A DNA stretch of 64,000 bases from Roseiarcus sp963741845 (GTDB lineage Bacteria > Pseudomonadota > Alphaproteobacteria > Rhizobiales > Beijerinckiaceae), in contig CAVUJV010000016.1 in assembly GCA_963741845.1 (NCBI GenBank), positions 682,001 to 746,000 of the forward strand, read 5' to 3'. Position numbers and translations under genes: made by a program. Shown here one piece after another: positions 28,106-36,681 of the stretch. The notes under the pieces were generated by a model. The model was not told the origin of the DNA. It made no database searches and saw only the letters and a list, made by a program, of their open reading frames with translations. The first letter of the stretch is position 1, and each line of letters begins with the position of its first letter.

Positions 28106-28633
28106 TCAGACCGGCTTGAGCGAAGCCGCGAAGCGCCGCCAGTTCTCGACATAATGCCTGGCGGACGCGATGAGGCCGGCGATCGCCGCGGCGTCGAGCG
28201 TTCGCACGACCTTCGCCGGAGAGCCGACGATCAGCGAATGGTCGGGGAACTCTTTCCCCTCCGTCACGAGCGCCCTCGCGCCGACGAGGCACCCGTTCCC
28301 GATCCGCGCGCCGTTGAGGACGACGGATCCCATGCCGATCAGACTGCCGTCGCCGATCGTGCAGCCGTGCAGGATGGCGTTGTGACCGACCGTGCAATCC
28401 TCGCCGATGGTCAGCGGAAAGCCCATGTCGGTATGAAGGGCGCAGAGTTCCTGAATGTTCGACCGCGCCCCGACGGTGATCGGCTCATTGTCGCCGCGCA
28501 GGACGGCGCCGAACCAGACGCCGGCGTCCTCGCCCATTCTCACGTCGCCGATCAGGGTCGCGTTCGGGGCGATCCAGTAGCGGCCCTCCGGCGGCAACGA
28601 GGGGCGACGGTCCCCGAGCGAATAGAGCGGCAT
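28106..28633 (-). CDS. gamma-carbonic anhydrase family protein
   Basis: A 175-residue left-handed beta-helix protein. The three metal-binding histidines of the family are visible in CALHTDMG and in TVGHNAILHGC, and SNIQE carries the conserved Gln. This group (YrdA/CaiE-like) is widespread in proteobacteria; some members are active carbonic anhydrases and others are not, so the activity is unproven. A carbonic anhydrase would be in keeping with the Calvin-cycle genes in this window, but the position next to DUF3126 and cysE does not link them directly. Convergent with the PilZ gene, 15 bp apart. Confidence 0.9.
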   Translation of the reverse strand: MPLYSLGDRRPSLPPEGRYWIAPNATLIGDVRMGEDAGVWFGAVLRGDNEPITVGARSNIQELCALHTDMGFPLTIGEDCTVGHNAILHGCTIGDGSLIGMGSVVLNGARIGNGCLVGARALVTEGKEFPDHSLIVGSPAKVVRTLDAAAIAGLIASARHYVENWRRFAASLKPV

Positions 28634-28658
28634 GGAAGATCCTCTCCGAAGCCCGGGC

Positions 28659-29054
28659 TCATTCCTCGTCGAGATCGACGTCCAGGATCGCCATCTGCAG
28701 CGTGAAGGTCGAACCCTTCGGATCGTCAGCGGAGATCACGCCCAGGAAGTCGGGGCCGTTGTTGAGCTCGACCGAGTCGATCTTCTTCATCCGCGCCGCG
28801 ATCTTGAGCTGGTCGTTCTCGAACAGCTTTCTCAGGTAATCCTGCAGGACGGCCCGGCCGACCGGAATGGGCATCTCGAACGCGAAGGAGCGGTCGCCGT
28901 CCTCGTCGTCGACCGTGATCGCGCCGATCTTCCGCTCGCCGAGCAACACGTCCGCTGCATCCTTCGCCTTCGCGCTCGGTGTGACCTGGATGACAGGCGA
29001 GCCAAAGGACTTGCGCAGGAACTCGCGCAACTTGACGATTTCGGCCTTTTCCAC
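28659..29054 (-). CDS. DUF3126 family protein with internal duplication
   Basis: A 131-residue cytosolic protein of unknown function. DUF3126 proteins, as I know them, are about 70 residues. Here the N-terminal half (KLREFLRKSFG, then VLLGERKIGAITVDDEDGD and RSFAFEMPI) is followed by a second, weaker copy (LQDYLRKLFEN, then FLGVISADD and FTLQMAILDVDL). The C-terminus TLQMAILDVDLDEE is the usual family ending. It is probably a fused tandem repeat. It lies between the gamma-carbonic anhydrase and cysE on the same strand, with short gaps, so the three may form one operon. Confidence 0.75.
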   Translation of the reverse strand: MEKAEIVKLREFLRKSFGSPVIQVTPSAKAKDAADVLLGERKIGAITVDDEDGDRSFAFEMPIPVGRAVLQDYLRKLFENDQLKIAARMKKIDSVELNNGPDFLGVISADDPKGSTFTLQMAILDVDLDEE

Positions 29055-29134
29055 GGGGCTGTCCGCTCTTCCTTTTCGGTCGGGAGGCAGCCTTTGCCAG
29101 AACCGGCGTCCCGCCGCAAGACAGGAACGCGCGC

Positions 29135-29965
29135 CTAGCTCTCGGCGGCCTTCTCCGCGAGGATCTGGTTCATGTCGCGCGCCGGCTCGGCGCAGCCGGC
29201 CTCGCCAACGATGCGCGCCGGAACGCCGGCGACGGTCTTGTTATGCGGAACCGGGGCCAGCACGACCGAGCCCGCGGCGACGCGGGCGCAATGGCCGACC
29301 TCGATATTGCCGAGCACCTTGGCGCCCGCGCCAAGCAGCACGCCGTGGCGGATCTTGGGATGACGGTCGCCCGTCTCCTTGCCCGTGCCCCCGAGCGTCA
29401 CGCCCTGAAGGATCGAGACGTTGTCCTCGACGACCGACGTCTCGCCGATGACGACCCCGGTCGCATGATCGAGGAAGATGCCCTTGCCGATCCGCGCGCC
29501 GGGATTGATGTCGACGCCGAACACGGCCGAGGACAGGCTTTGCAGCGTCATCGCGAAGTCGCGCCGGCCGGCCTTCAGCAGCCAATGGGAGAGCCGGTAG
29601 GCCTGAATTGCGTGGAATCCCTTGAAATAAAGCAACGGCTCGATCATCCGCAGGCAGGCGGGATCGCGGTCGGCGACCGCCATGATGTCGGCGCGGAACG
29701 CCTCGCCGATCGCGGGGTCGCGGGCGATGGCTTCGCCGAAGGTCTGGCGGATCAGCGCCGCGGGCAGGTCGCGATGATCGAGCCGCGAGGCGACGCGGTG
29801 AGCGACGGCGCCTTCGAGCGTTTCGTGATTGAGGACGGTGGTGGCCAGGAACAGCGCAAGCTCAGGCTCCCGCCGCGCCGCCTCTTCGGCTTCCTGTCGG
29901 ATGCGGGCGAACAGCGGATCATTGCCGGCAAGTCCGACAATCCGCGCGGTGGAACTATGGGCCAT
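29135..29965 (-). CDS. cysE: serine O-acetyltransferase
   Basis: Catalyses acetyl-CoA-dependent acetylation of L-serine, the first step of cysteine synthesis. The 276-residue length and order (alpha-helical N-terminal domain, then hexapeptide beta-helix) are those of CysE. Typical stretches are DRDPACLRMIEPLLYFKGFHA, GVDINPGARIGKG, LDHATGVVIGE, and GVTLGGTGKETGDRHPKI with the catalytic histidines. The ATG at 29965 follows GGGAGG. It is the first gene of the minus-strand group that includes DUF3126 and the gamma-carbonic anhydrase. Confidence 0.96.
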   Translation of the reverse strand: MAHSSTARIVGLAGNDPLFARIRQEAEEAARREPELALFLATTVLNHETLEGAVAHRVASRLDHRDLPAALIRQTFGEAIARDPAIGEAFRADIMAVADRDPACLRMIEPLLYFKGFHAIQAYRLSHWLLKAGRRDFAMTLQSLSSAVFGVDINPGARIGKGIFLDHATGVVIGETSVVEDNVSILQGVTLGGTGKETGDRHPKIRHGVLLGAGAKVLGNIEVGHCARVAAGSVVLAPVPHNKTVAGVPARIVGEAGCAEPARDMNQILAEKAAES

Positions 29966-30517
29966 GGCGACCTCCCAGACCTCGAAAAGACGGAACCCCT
30001 ATCACGCGCGCCGCGATCTTGCGAGACAGGCGCTCACCCTCGACGTGGGCCCTCGCGAAGGCTTCCGCCAGACCCCCCGCCGCAATTTTGCCCAGGCGCA
30101 TGCACGCCGGGGCGGCTCCCCTTCGTCCCGCTCGCGATCCGGATTCATGTTCCGCCGTTTCGTCGCGCGGGATTCAACCTTTTCAGGGCTTTGCGCGCCG
30201 CTTTTTCGCCGGGCTGCAAAAAGCCGCATGCCCAGCCCTCCACGCCTGGCCGGGAGGCTCCATATTTCGCGGGAGTCAACAATCTCAGGAACCTGGAGGT
30301 CATTTTGTTTCGCTGTCCCGCGCGCGTTCGCATCATGCCCACAAAAGCGGCCGCCCAAAGTCGCCTGCCGTTGAGGGCTGGCCGCGTCGCCGGCCCCGCG
30401 CTGCGCGGAGCGAGAAGGCCTCGGAGATAAAATCGAAAATGACAGACTTTTCATTCTGAAAATCATACCATAGCGCGCCCATTTCCCCAAGCAATTGTCG
30501 ACTCCAATCGCCGCCGC
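29966..30517. other. intergenic region without a supported gene
   Basis: A 552-bp gap between cysE and the TauE/SafE gene, both on the minus strand. It should hold the cysE promoter. Open frames on both strands look like random high-GC frames with no family character and no good ribosome binding sites. The stretch nearest the TauE gene (30425-30510) is noticeably more AT-rich than the rest. Confidence 0.5.
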
Positions 30518-31267
30518 TCACGGCGCCTTGAGGAAGAGCCCGATCGTCAGCAAAATTCCGATCGCGACGACGAGCGCCTTCAGGAGCTTCTCGTTCACCC
30601 TCCGCAGCATCAGCGCGCCCACCCAGCCGCCGAACGAGCCGCCGGCCGCGGTGATCGCGGCCTGCAGCCAGTGGACGTCCTTCGAGAGCGCGAAGATCGC
30701 GACGGCGGACGCGTTCATGACGCCCGCAAGGATGTTCTTGCTCGCGCCCGCATTGCGCACCGCGAGGCCGGCCATGGTCAGCGAGGCCATCATCAGGAGA
30801 CCGATGCCGCCGCCGAAATAGCCGCCATAGACGGAGATGAAGAACTGGACGACTGCCGCGCCCCAGGGCGGCAGATGCGCCTCGCCCGGCTTCGGCGGCT
30901 TCCGGAAGAAACTGCCCCAGGCGAAGAGCGCGGTCGCAAACAGCACCAGCCACGGCACGAGATGGGCGAATACGGAAGGCGGCGTCAGCAGCAGGATCAT
31001 GGCTCCGAGCGCGCCGCCGATCAGGCTGATGACGAACAGAACGGCCATCGACAGCCCCGGCGGGGTCCTGGCGTCGGCGCGACCCGTCAGGCCGGTCACG
31101 ACCTGCGCCGGAAAAAGCGCGACCGTCGAAGTGATGTTGGCGGCGCGCGCGTCCATGCCCGTCAGCATCAGCGACGGCAAGGTGATGAAAGATCCGCCGC
31201 CCGCGAGCGCATTCTGAGCCCCCGCCCAGATCGACGCGATGAACAGAACGGCGAGGGAAAGGATCAT
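30518..31267 (-). CDS. TauE/SafE family sulfite/organic anion exporter
   Basis: A 249-residue membrane protein with about eight helices in two repeats. The family motifs AGAQNALAGGGSFITLP (start of repeat 1) and SVYGGYFGGGIGLLMMASL (repeat 2) are present. TauE/SafE proteins export sulfite, sulfoacetate or other small anions, and the substrate cannot be read from sequence. It follows the methyltransferase gene by 18 bp on the same strand, so the two are probably cotranscribed. The distance to cysE makes a sulfur-metabolism link only suggestive. Confidence 0.88.
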   Translation of the reverse strand: MILSLAVLFIASIWAGAQNALAGGGSFITLPSLMLTGMDARAANITSTVALFPAQVVTGLTGRADARTPPGLSMAVLFVISLIGGALGAMILLLTPPSVFAHLVPWLVLFATALFAWGSFFRKPPKPGEAHLPPWGAAVVQFFISVYGGYFGGGIGLLMMASLTMAGLAVRNAGASKNILAGVMNASAVAIFALSKDVHWLQAAITAAGGSFGGWVGALMLRRVNEKLLKALVVAIGILLTIGLFLKAP

Positions 31268-31285
31268 GGCAATCGACTCACGCGG

Positions 31286-32086
31286 TCAGGGCGCCACTCC
31301 CCTGCAAGCCCAAGCGACGTTGGCGAACGACCTCGGCCCATCGGGACGGCCCGCTTCGTAGGCGTCGCGCACGGCGGTCTCGACGTCCGCGCGCTCCGCT
31401 CCATCGAGCGAAGCCATGTATTTGCCGAGCGGCCCTTCACCCGCGGCGATGGGCGACCAGTAGTCGTCGAAATTCCGGTAGTTCGTCCGAAGCAACAGCT
31501 GAGTCTCGGCGACATCGAGAAGTCCTTGCTGGACAAACGTCCGCTTCATTTCGCCCGGCGCCATCATCGGCTGGAAGCAGTACCGATTGCGCAATTGGCG
31601 CCCGCTCTCGCTCAGCGCCGCAACCGTGTCGACCATCATGCGCATGGAGGGCATGCCGCCAAGATGATCCCACACCGCCGCCGCAACCACGCCGCCCGGT
31701 CGCACGACGCGGCGCATCTCGGCGACCGCCTTTCCCGCCTCGGGCACGAAATGCAGCACGAGCAATGCAAAGGAGCGATCGAACGCGCCCGCCTCGAAGG
31801 GCAAGTCGCAGGCGTCCGCCTCCTGGACCCGAATGCGCGGATCGCGATTGCGTCCACGAACGGCTTCGACAAACACGGGCGAGTAATCGACCGCGACGAT
31901 TTCCTTGAGATCGGCCGCCTCGGCGAGCGCGAAGGTCAGACTGCCGGCGCCGCAGCCGACATCGACAACCCTTTCGCCCTCGCCGAGCCCGGCGAAATCG
32001 ATCAGTTGAGACGCCAGCAGCCTGCTCCAGCGGCCCATGAGTTGCTCATAGACGCTCGCATCCTGGACGTTGAAGCTCGAGGGCAT
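31286..32086 (-). CDS. class I SAM-dependent methyltransferase
   Basis: About 266 residues of the Methyltransf_11/25 type. The SAM motif I reads VVDVGCGAGSLTFALAE (about 39-55), motif II acid in IVAVDYSPVF, and motif III FEAGAFDRSFALLVLHFV; RPGGVVAAAVWDH follows. Two adjacent ATGs (32089, 32086) lie after a perfect AAGGAGG; the second has better spacing and is used. The substrate is unknown: the C-terminal half has no diagnostic features. It sits between the TauE exporter and the deaminase gene on the same strand, probably in one transcript. Confidence 0.85.
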   Translation of the reverse strand: MPSSFNVQDASVYEQLMGRWSRLLASQLIDFAGLGEGERVVDVGCGAGSLTFALAEAADLKEIVAVDYSPVFVEAVRGRNRDPRIRVQEADACDLPFEAGAFDRSFALLVLHFVPEAGKAVAEMRRVVRPGGVVAAAVWDHLGGMPSMRMMVDTVAALSESGRQLRNRYCFQPMMAPGEMKRTFVQQGLLDVAETQLLLRTNYRNFDDYWSPIAAGEGPLGKYMASLDGAERADVETAVRDAYEAGRPDGPRSFANVAWACRGVAP

Positions 32087-32121
32087 CATAAACCTCCTTG
32101 CGGCCGCCGAAAGCGGGCGGT

Positions 32122-33486
32122 TCAAGCGAAATCCCTGGCCGCCGCCTTATGCTCCGCGATCAGGCCGCCAAGATCCAGTCCCACGGGCTGCCCGTCGATC
32201 ACGCGCCACTGGCCTGCGATCATGACCCGGTCGGCCCTATGCGCGCCGCAAAGAACGAGCGCCGCCAGCGGGTCATGCGCGCCGGAGAAGCGCGCTTCAT
32301 CGAGGGTGAAGAGCGCAAGATCCGCCTCGCGTCCTTCCTCGATGCGGCCGATGTCCGAGCGGCCAAGGCAGCGCGCGGACCCTTCCGTCGCCCAGCGCAG
32401 GACGTCGAAATGCGTCACCCCGTCGGCGCCGTAGCGAAGCCGCCCGATCATCAGGGCGTGCCGCACCGCCTCCATCATGTTCGAGGAATCGTTCGAGGCC
32501 GAGCCGTCGACGCCGAGCCCGACCGGCGCCCCGGCCGCTTCGAGATCGCAGGTCGGGCAGATGCCGGAGGCGAGCACCATGTTGGAGGCGGCGCAATGGC
32601 TGACGCCGACCCCTGCCCGGCCAAGCCGCGCGATCTCCTCAGGGCTGAAATGGATGCCGTGGGCGAGCCAGACCCTGCTCGACATCCAGCCGGTCTCTTC
32701 CAGAAGATCGACGGGCCGAAGCCCATAATGTTCGAGACAGAAGCGCTCTTCGTCGATCGTTTCGCAGAGATGCGTATGGAGCCGGCAGCCGCAGCGCTCG
32801 GCCAGCCGCGCGCTCTCGACCATCAGATCCTTCGAGATCGAGAAAGGCGAACAGGGCGCAAGCGCCACCTGAATCTGTGCGCCGGGCTCAGGATCGTGAA
32901 AGAGCCTCAGCACGCGCTCGCTGTCGGCGAGGATCGTCGCCTCGTCCTGCACCACGCTGTCCGGCGGAAGGCCGCCGTCCTTCACGGAGAGATTCATCGA
33001 GCCGCGCGAGACGGTCATGCGCATTCCGAGTTCGCGGGCCGCCTCCACCTCGATATCGACCGCGTCCTCGAGTCCGCCCGGATAGAGATAATGGTGATCG
33101 GCCGCGGTCGTGCAGCCCGACATCAGGAGTTCGGCAAGCGCAAGCCGCGTCGCGAGGCGCAAGTGGTTCGGCTTCAGCCGCGACCAGACCGAATAGAGCG
33201 ACAGGAGCCACGGGAAGAGCGCCTTGTTGATCGCGCCGGGGTGGGCGCGCGTCAGCGTCTGATAGAAATGATGATGCGTGTTGATGAGGCCCGGCAGCAC
33301 GACATGGCGCGAAGCGTCGAACACAGAGTCGAAGCGCTGGGGCGTCTGACCGGCGCCGACCCGCTCGACGATCCGGGTTCCTTCGACGACGAGACCCCGC
33401 CCGGCGCCTTCGGCGAAGATCGCCAGAGGGTCCTTGATCCATGTCCGCATGCGCGCCTGAGCCTCCGTCGCCCGAAAGGCGTTCAT
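32122..33486 (-). CDS. amidohydrolase, 8-oxoguanine deaminase-like
   Basis: A 454-residue member of the amidohydrolase superfamily (AtzA/TrzN/SsnA branch). Metal ligands are visible as INTHHHFYQ (HxH), RLHTHLCE, LAHGIHF and the late Asp in GVDGSASND. The stretch following the first motif, QTLTRAHPGAINKALFPWL, matches proteins characterised as 8-oxoguanine deaminases, which convert 8-oxoguanine to urate in purine salvage. The product is my best call; isocytosine or other deamination is possible in close relatives. ATG 33486 is used; ATG 33450 is an alternative. It may be the first gene of a run with the methyltransferase and the exporter. Confidence 0.82.
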   Translation of the reverse strand: MNAFRATEAQARMRTWIKDPLAIFAEGAGRGLVVEGTRIVERVGAGQTPQRFDSVFDASRHVVLPGLINTHHHFYQTLTRAHPGAINKALFPWLLSLYSVWSRLKPNHLRLATRLALAELLMSGCTTAADHHYLYPGGLEDAVDIEVEAARELGMRMTVSRGSMNLSVKDGGLPPDSVVQDEATILADSERVLRLFHDPEPGAQIQVALAPCSPFSISKDLMVESARLAERCGCRLHTHLCETIDEERFCLEHYGLRPVDLLEETGWMSSRVWLAHGIHFSPEEIARLGRAGVGVSHCAASNMVLASGICPTCDLEAAGAPVGLGVDGSASNDSSNMMEAVRHALMIGRLRYGADGVTHFDVLRWATEGSARCLGRSDIGRIEEGREADLALFTLDEARFSGAHDPLAALVLCGAHRADRVMIAGQWRVIDGQPVGLDLGGLIAEHKAAARDFA

Positions 33487-33532
33487 GGGGAGCCGCAGGG
33501 GCGCATGTCAACGGCGGGTCAATCGCCTTCGC

Positions 33533-35084
33533 TCAAACGATCCGGCTCGCGTGGCCCTTCCAGTACGGGTCGCGCAAGGGCTGCTTGTAGAGCTTGCCGG
33601 TCGGCAGGCGCGGCAGCTCGGTCTCGAAATCGATCGAGCGCGGACATTTGTGATGCGCCAGATGCTCGCGGCAGAAGCCGATCAGCTCCGCTTCGATGGC
33701 CGGCCCAGGCTCGAACCCGGGCATGAGCTGCACGGCCGCCTTGACCTCCTCGCCCATTTCGGCGTTCGGCACGCCGAATACCGCGGCGTCCGCCACCTTC
33801 GGATGCGTGACGAGAAGGTTCTCGCATTCCTGCGGATAGATGTTCACGCCGCCCGAGATGATCATGAAGGCGGATCGATCGGTGAGATAGACATAGCCCT
33901 CCTCGTCCACATGCCCGATGTCGCCGACCGTGCTCATCGCGCGGTTGGGAGAATTGGCCTCAGCCGTCCTCGCCGGATCGTTGAAATATTCGAAGGGCGA
34001 GGCTGTCCTGAACCAGAGCTTGCCCGTCTCGCCGGTCGGGACCTCGCGCATGTTCTCGTCGAGGATATGCAGTTCGCCCACCACCGTTCGGCCGACCGTG
34101 CCTTTATGCGCGAGCCATTCCGCGCTGTTGCAGACGGTGAGGCCCATCGCTTCGGTCGCGCTGTAATATTCGAGGATGATCGGGCCCCACCAGTCGATCA
34201 TCCGCTCCTTGACCGGAACCGGACAGGGGGCGGCGGCGTGGATCGCAGTTTCGAGCGACGAAAGATCATAGGCTCGCCGCGTCGCCTCCGGCAGCTTCAG
34301 CATGCGCACGAACATCGTCGGCACGAGCTGCGTGTGAGTCACGCGATGCTTCTCGACGAGGCGCAGAAAGTCCTCCGGGTGGAAATGCTCCATGATGATC
34401 GCGGTCCCGCCATAGCGGATCGTCGACGCGACGCCGAGCGAGCGGAGCAGCGTGATAGAGCGGCGCGGGAGACAAATAGATCTGCCCGTCGCGCAATCCC
34501 CAGAATTTCGCGAAGAGCTTCAGGATGGGGAGCGGCTCTTCGGGCGGCTGCTCCGGCAGGGGCCGGAGCACGCCCTTCGGCCGCCCCGTCGTCCCCGACG
34601 AATAGAGCATGGCGCCGCCGAGCGCCTCGTCCGCGATCGGCGTCGTTGGAAACGCCGCCGTCGCCTCGTCGAGATTGCGCACGCGTATCCCCTCGCCGGG
34701 GCCGTCGACGATCAGGCAAAGCGCGACGTCGGGGCACTCGCGCAGAGCGGCGAGCGCAACCTCGCGCCGCGCCTGAGACGTGATGAGCACCTTCGAGAGG
34801 CTGTTGTTGACGATATAGGCGAGCTCGCCCGCGCTGAGATAAGAGTTGACGTTCGTGTAGTAGAGGCCCGAGCGCTCGCCCGCCGCGCTGCATTCGACGA
34901 AGCGCACGTGATTCTCCAGGAACACGGCATAGTGGTCGCCGCGCTGGAGTCCCTCCGCGCGCAAAAGATGCGCGAGCCGGTTGCTGCGCTCGTCGAGCTC
35001 GCGATAGGTGACCGTCTCGCCCGACCCGGCCATGATGATCGCGGGCTGATCGGGACGTGTCTTCGCCTGCATTCCGGGATACAT
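33533..35084 (-). CDS. acyl-CoA synthetase (AMP-forming), FadD-like (one frameshift in this sequence)
   Basis: About 516 residues. It activates a carboxylic acid as acyl-AMP and then acyl-CoA. The N-terminal part has the P-loop YSSGTTGRPKGV and QIYLSPAPLYHAAPL; the C-terminal part in another frame has EYYSATEAMGL (A5), VGDIGHVDEEGYVYLTDR (A7), IISGGVNIYPQECE (A8) and LPTGKLYKQPL (A10 lysine). The frame breaks at about 34440-34460 by one extra base; either side of the break the sequence is fully conserved. The ATG at 35084 has GGGGAGGG upstream, better than the ATG at 35156. The likely substrate is a medium or long-chain acid. Confidence 0.85.
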
Positions 35085-35203
35085 CGGGCGCGCCCTCCCC
35101 TTGTCGCCGAGGATTGGTCTTCCCCGTTCGTGCCCCGGTCGGGACGGACGAATCATGCGTCAAGCCGCCGCCGATGTCGAGCCGCCGCGCAAGCGTGGGG
35201 TGT

Positions 35204-35225
35204 GGGGCGCGCTCTCGCGCGCCCC
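35204..35225 (-). terminator. hairpin after the TIGR03118 gene
   Basis: GGGGCGCG (35204-35211) pairs perfectly with CGCGCCCC (35218-35225) across a six-base loop, about 50 bp past the stop of the minus-strand PEP-CTERM gene and 120 bp upstream of the acyl-CoA synthetase. There is no T-run, so its strength as a terminator is uncertain. Confidence 0.45.
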
Positions 35226-35274
35226 GACCGTTATGGAGGCGTTCGCGCCTGCGGCGTGACCGTGTTCGCTGGTC

Positions 35275-36432
35275 CTAGATCGCGGCGCCGATTGCCTTGC
35301 GCCGGCGATAGGCCGCCAGGCTCAGCGCGGCAAATCCGGAGAGCATCATGGCCCAACTCCTCGCTTCGGGCACCGCCGTCAAACTCCCGAACAGGCCGCC
35401 GGCCTCGCCCGCAAGCCCCGCCGTGAAATACAGGGAGTCGACGCCCCCGCCAGACCCGCCGTTGCCAGGCGAGAGCGCCCACAGATCGGTGATGACGATC
35501 GGCTGGCCATTCAGCCCGCGCAGGGCGTCAACGAAGGCGCCGGTCGTCGGGTCGAAGGCATTGATCGTCCCGTCGCCGAAATTGCCAACCAGGAGGTCGC
35601 CGGCGAAGGACCCGAAACTCGAGGGCGCGATCGTCAGGCCCCAGGGCGAGTTGAGCGCGCCTCCCGAGATGAGCCGTTTGTCGAGACTCCCGTCGAGGTT
35701 GAACACGTCGACGAAGCCGTTTCCCGGCCCGGGATCGTCATCCATTTTGCCCGCGTCCTGCTTGGCATACGTGACGTAAAGTTCGCCGCCGAGGACTTTG
35801 AGATTGAAGGGCGCATAGCCGGCCGGAAGGTTCGGATCGGTGAACGATCCGGGCCCGGTCACTTGCGTGAATGTGCTGTCGTATTTCTCGATATCGCCAT
35901 TGTGGAAATCGGACGCGAACAGGAACGTGTTGGCGTCGTCGATCGCCAGCCCCTTATAAACGGCGCCAATCCCCGAGTGGTCCACCATGATCGCGGCGGT
36001 CGTTCCGCCGCTCCATCCCGAAATTGCGCCGTCCTCGGAATCGAAGAGGAAGCGTGCGGGGCTCGCGCCCACCACGAAGCCGGATCCGCCATTGAAGACC
36101 TGTCCGGTCGGCGGCGATGGCGGCCCGCCAATCGCGGGAGGGATCGTCACGACCAGCCCAAGCTTGCTGACCGTTAGATTGTCCGTGGAAACGCTGTAGA
36201 GCGTCGCAAGCCCGGTGTGGTTGTTCGCCACCCAGAACGGCGATGTTGGGCTTTCGGCCAGGCCCCAGGGATTAACCAGGTCAGGGTCGGTGAGTGTTGC
36301 CGGGACCGACCCATCGGAGACCAGATTTGTCTGCTTGAAGCGTGTTTGGGCGTGGGCCGGCGCGCTCGCGGAGAGCGCAGTCGCGCTCGCTAGCGAGACG
36401 ATAAGGGCAGCAATAGTCCTCTCGATGCTCAT
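35275..36432 (-). CDS. TIGR03118-family PEP-CTERM surface protein
   Basis: A 385-residue exported protein with a Sec signal peptide (MSIERTIAALIVSLASATALS), a beta-propeller-like body of the TIGR03118 family (FKQTNLVSDGSVPATLTDPD, NPWGLAESPTSPFWVANNHTG, GNGFVDVFNLDG, LLVGNFGDGTINAFDP) and a C-terminal PEP-CTERM sorting signal PEARSWAMMLSGFAAL followed by hydrophobic residues and YRRRK. It is the second PEP-CTERM protein in this window. Such proteins are processed by an exosortase (EpsH/XrtA) at the cell surface; none is encoded here. A 22-bp direct repeat lies about 70 bp upstream of its start. Confidence 0.9.
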   Translation of the reverse strand: MSIERTIAALIVSLASATALSASAPAHAQTRFKQTNLVSDGSVPATLTDPDLVNPWGLAESPTSPFWVANNHTGLATLYSVSTDNLTVSKLGLVVTIPPAIGGPPSPPTGQVFNGGSGFVVGASPARFLFDSEDGAISGWSGGTTAAIMVDHSGIGAVYKGLAIDDANTFLFASDFHNGDIEKYDSTFTQVTGPGSFTDPNLPAGYAPFNLKVLGGELYVTYAKQDAGKMDDDPGPGNGFVDVFNLDGSLDKRLISGGALNSPWGLTIAPSSFGSFAGDLLVGNFGDGTINAFDPTTGAFVDALRGLNGQPIVITDLWALSPGNGGSGGGVDSLYFTAGLAGEAGGLFGSLTAVPEARSWAMMLSGFAALSLAAYRRRKAIGAAI

Positions 36433-36502
36433 GGCGCGTTCTCCACCGTTTGTGAATAAATCCGGATTCGGATTTCGATCAAGCGAACACGTGAACAGCG
36501 CA

Positions 36503-36550
36503 AGATATTCAAATTGCGTAGCGCGCGTAGATATTCAAATTGCGTAGCGC
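36503..36550. repeat. tandem direct repeat, two 22-bp copies
   Basis: AGATATTCAAATTGCGTAGC plus GC occurs at 36503-36524 and again at 36529-36550, identical, spaced by 26 bp start to start (about two and a half helical turns). It lies in the AT-richer spacer upstream of the TIGR03118 gene (start 36432) and beyond the end of the transglutaminase-like gene. It could be a pair of regulator binding sites or a small duplication; only the repeat itself is certain. Confidence 0.7.
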
Positions 36551-36681
36551 CCGTACGATTTTGGCGCTCCCCGCCACAATGTCGTCGTCACCGCAAGGCT
36601 AGGCCTTGCCTTCGAGACTGGCAATGGCCGTCTCGGCGCACACGACCGCATGGCCAGCGGCCGCCCCTTCCCTCCGCCCGG

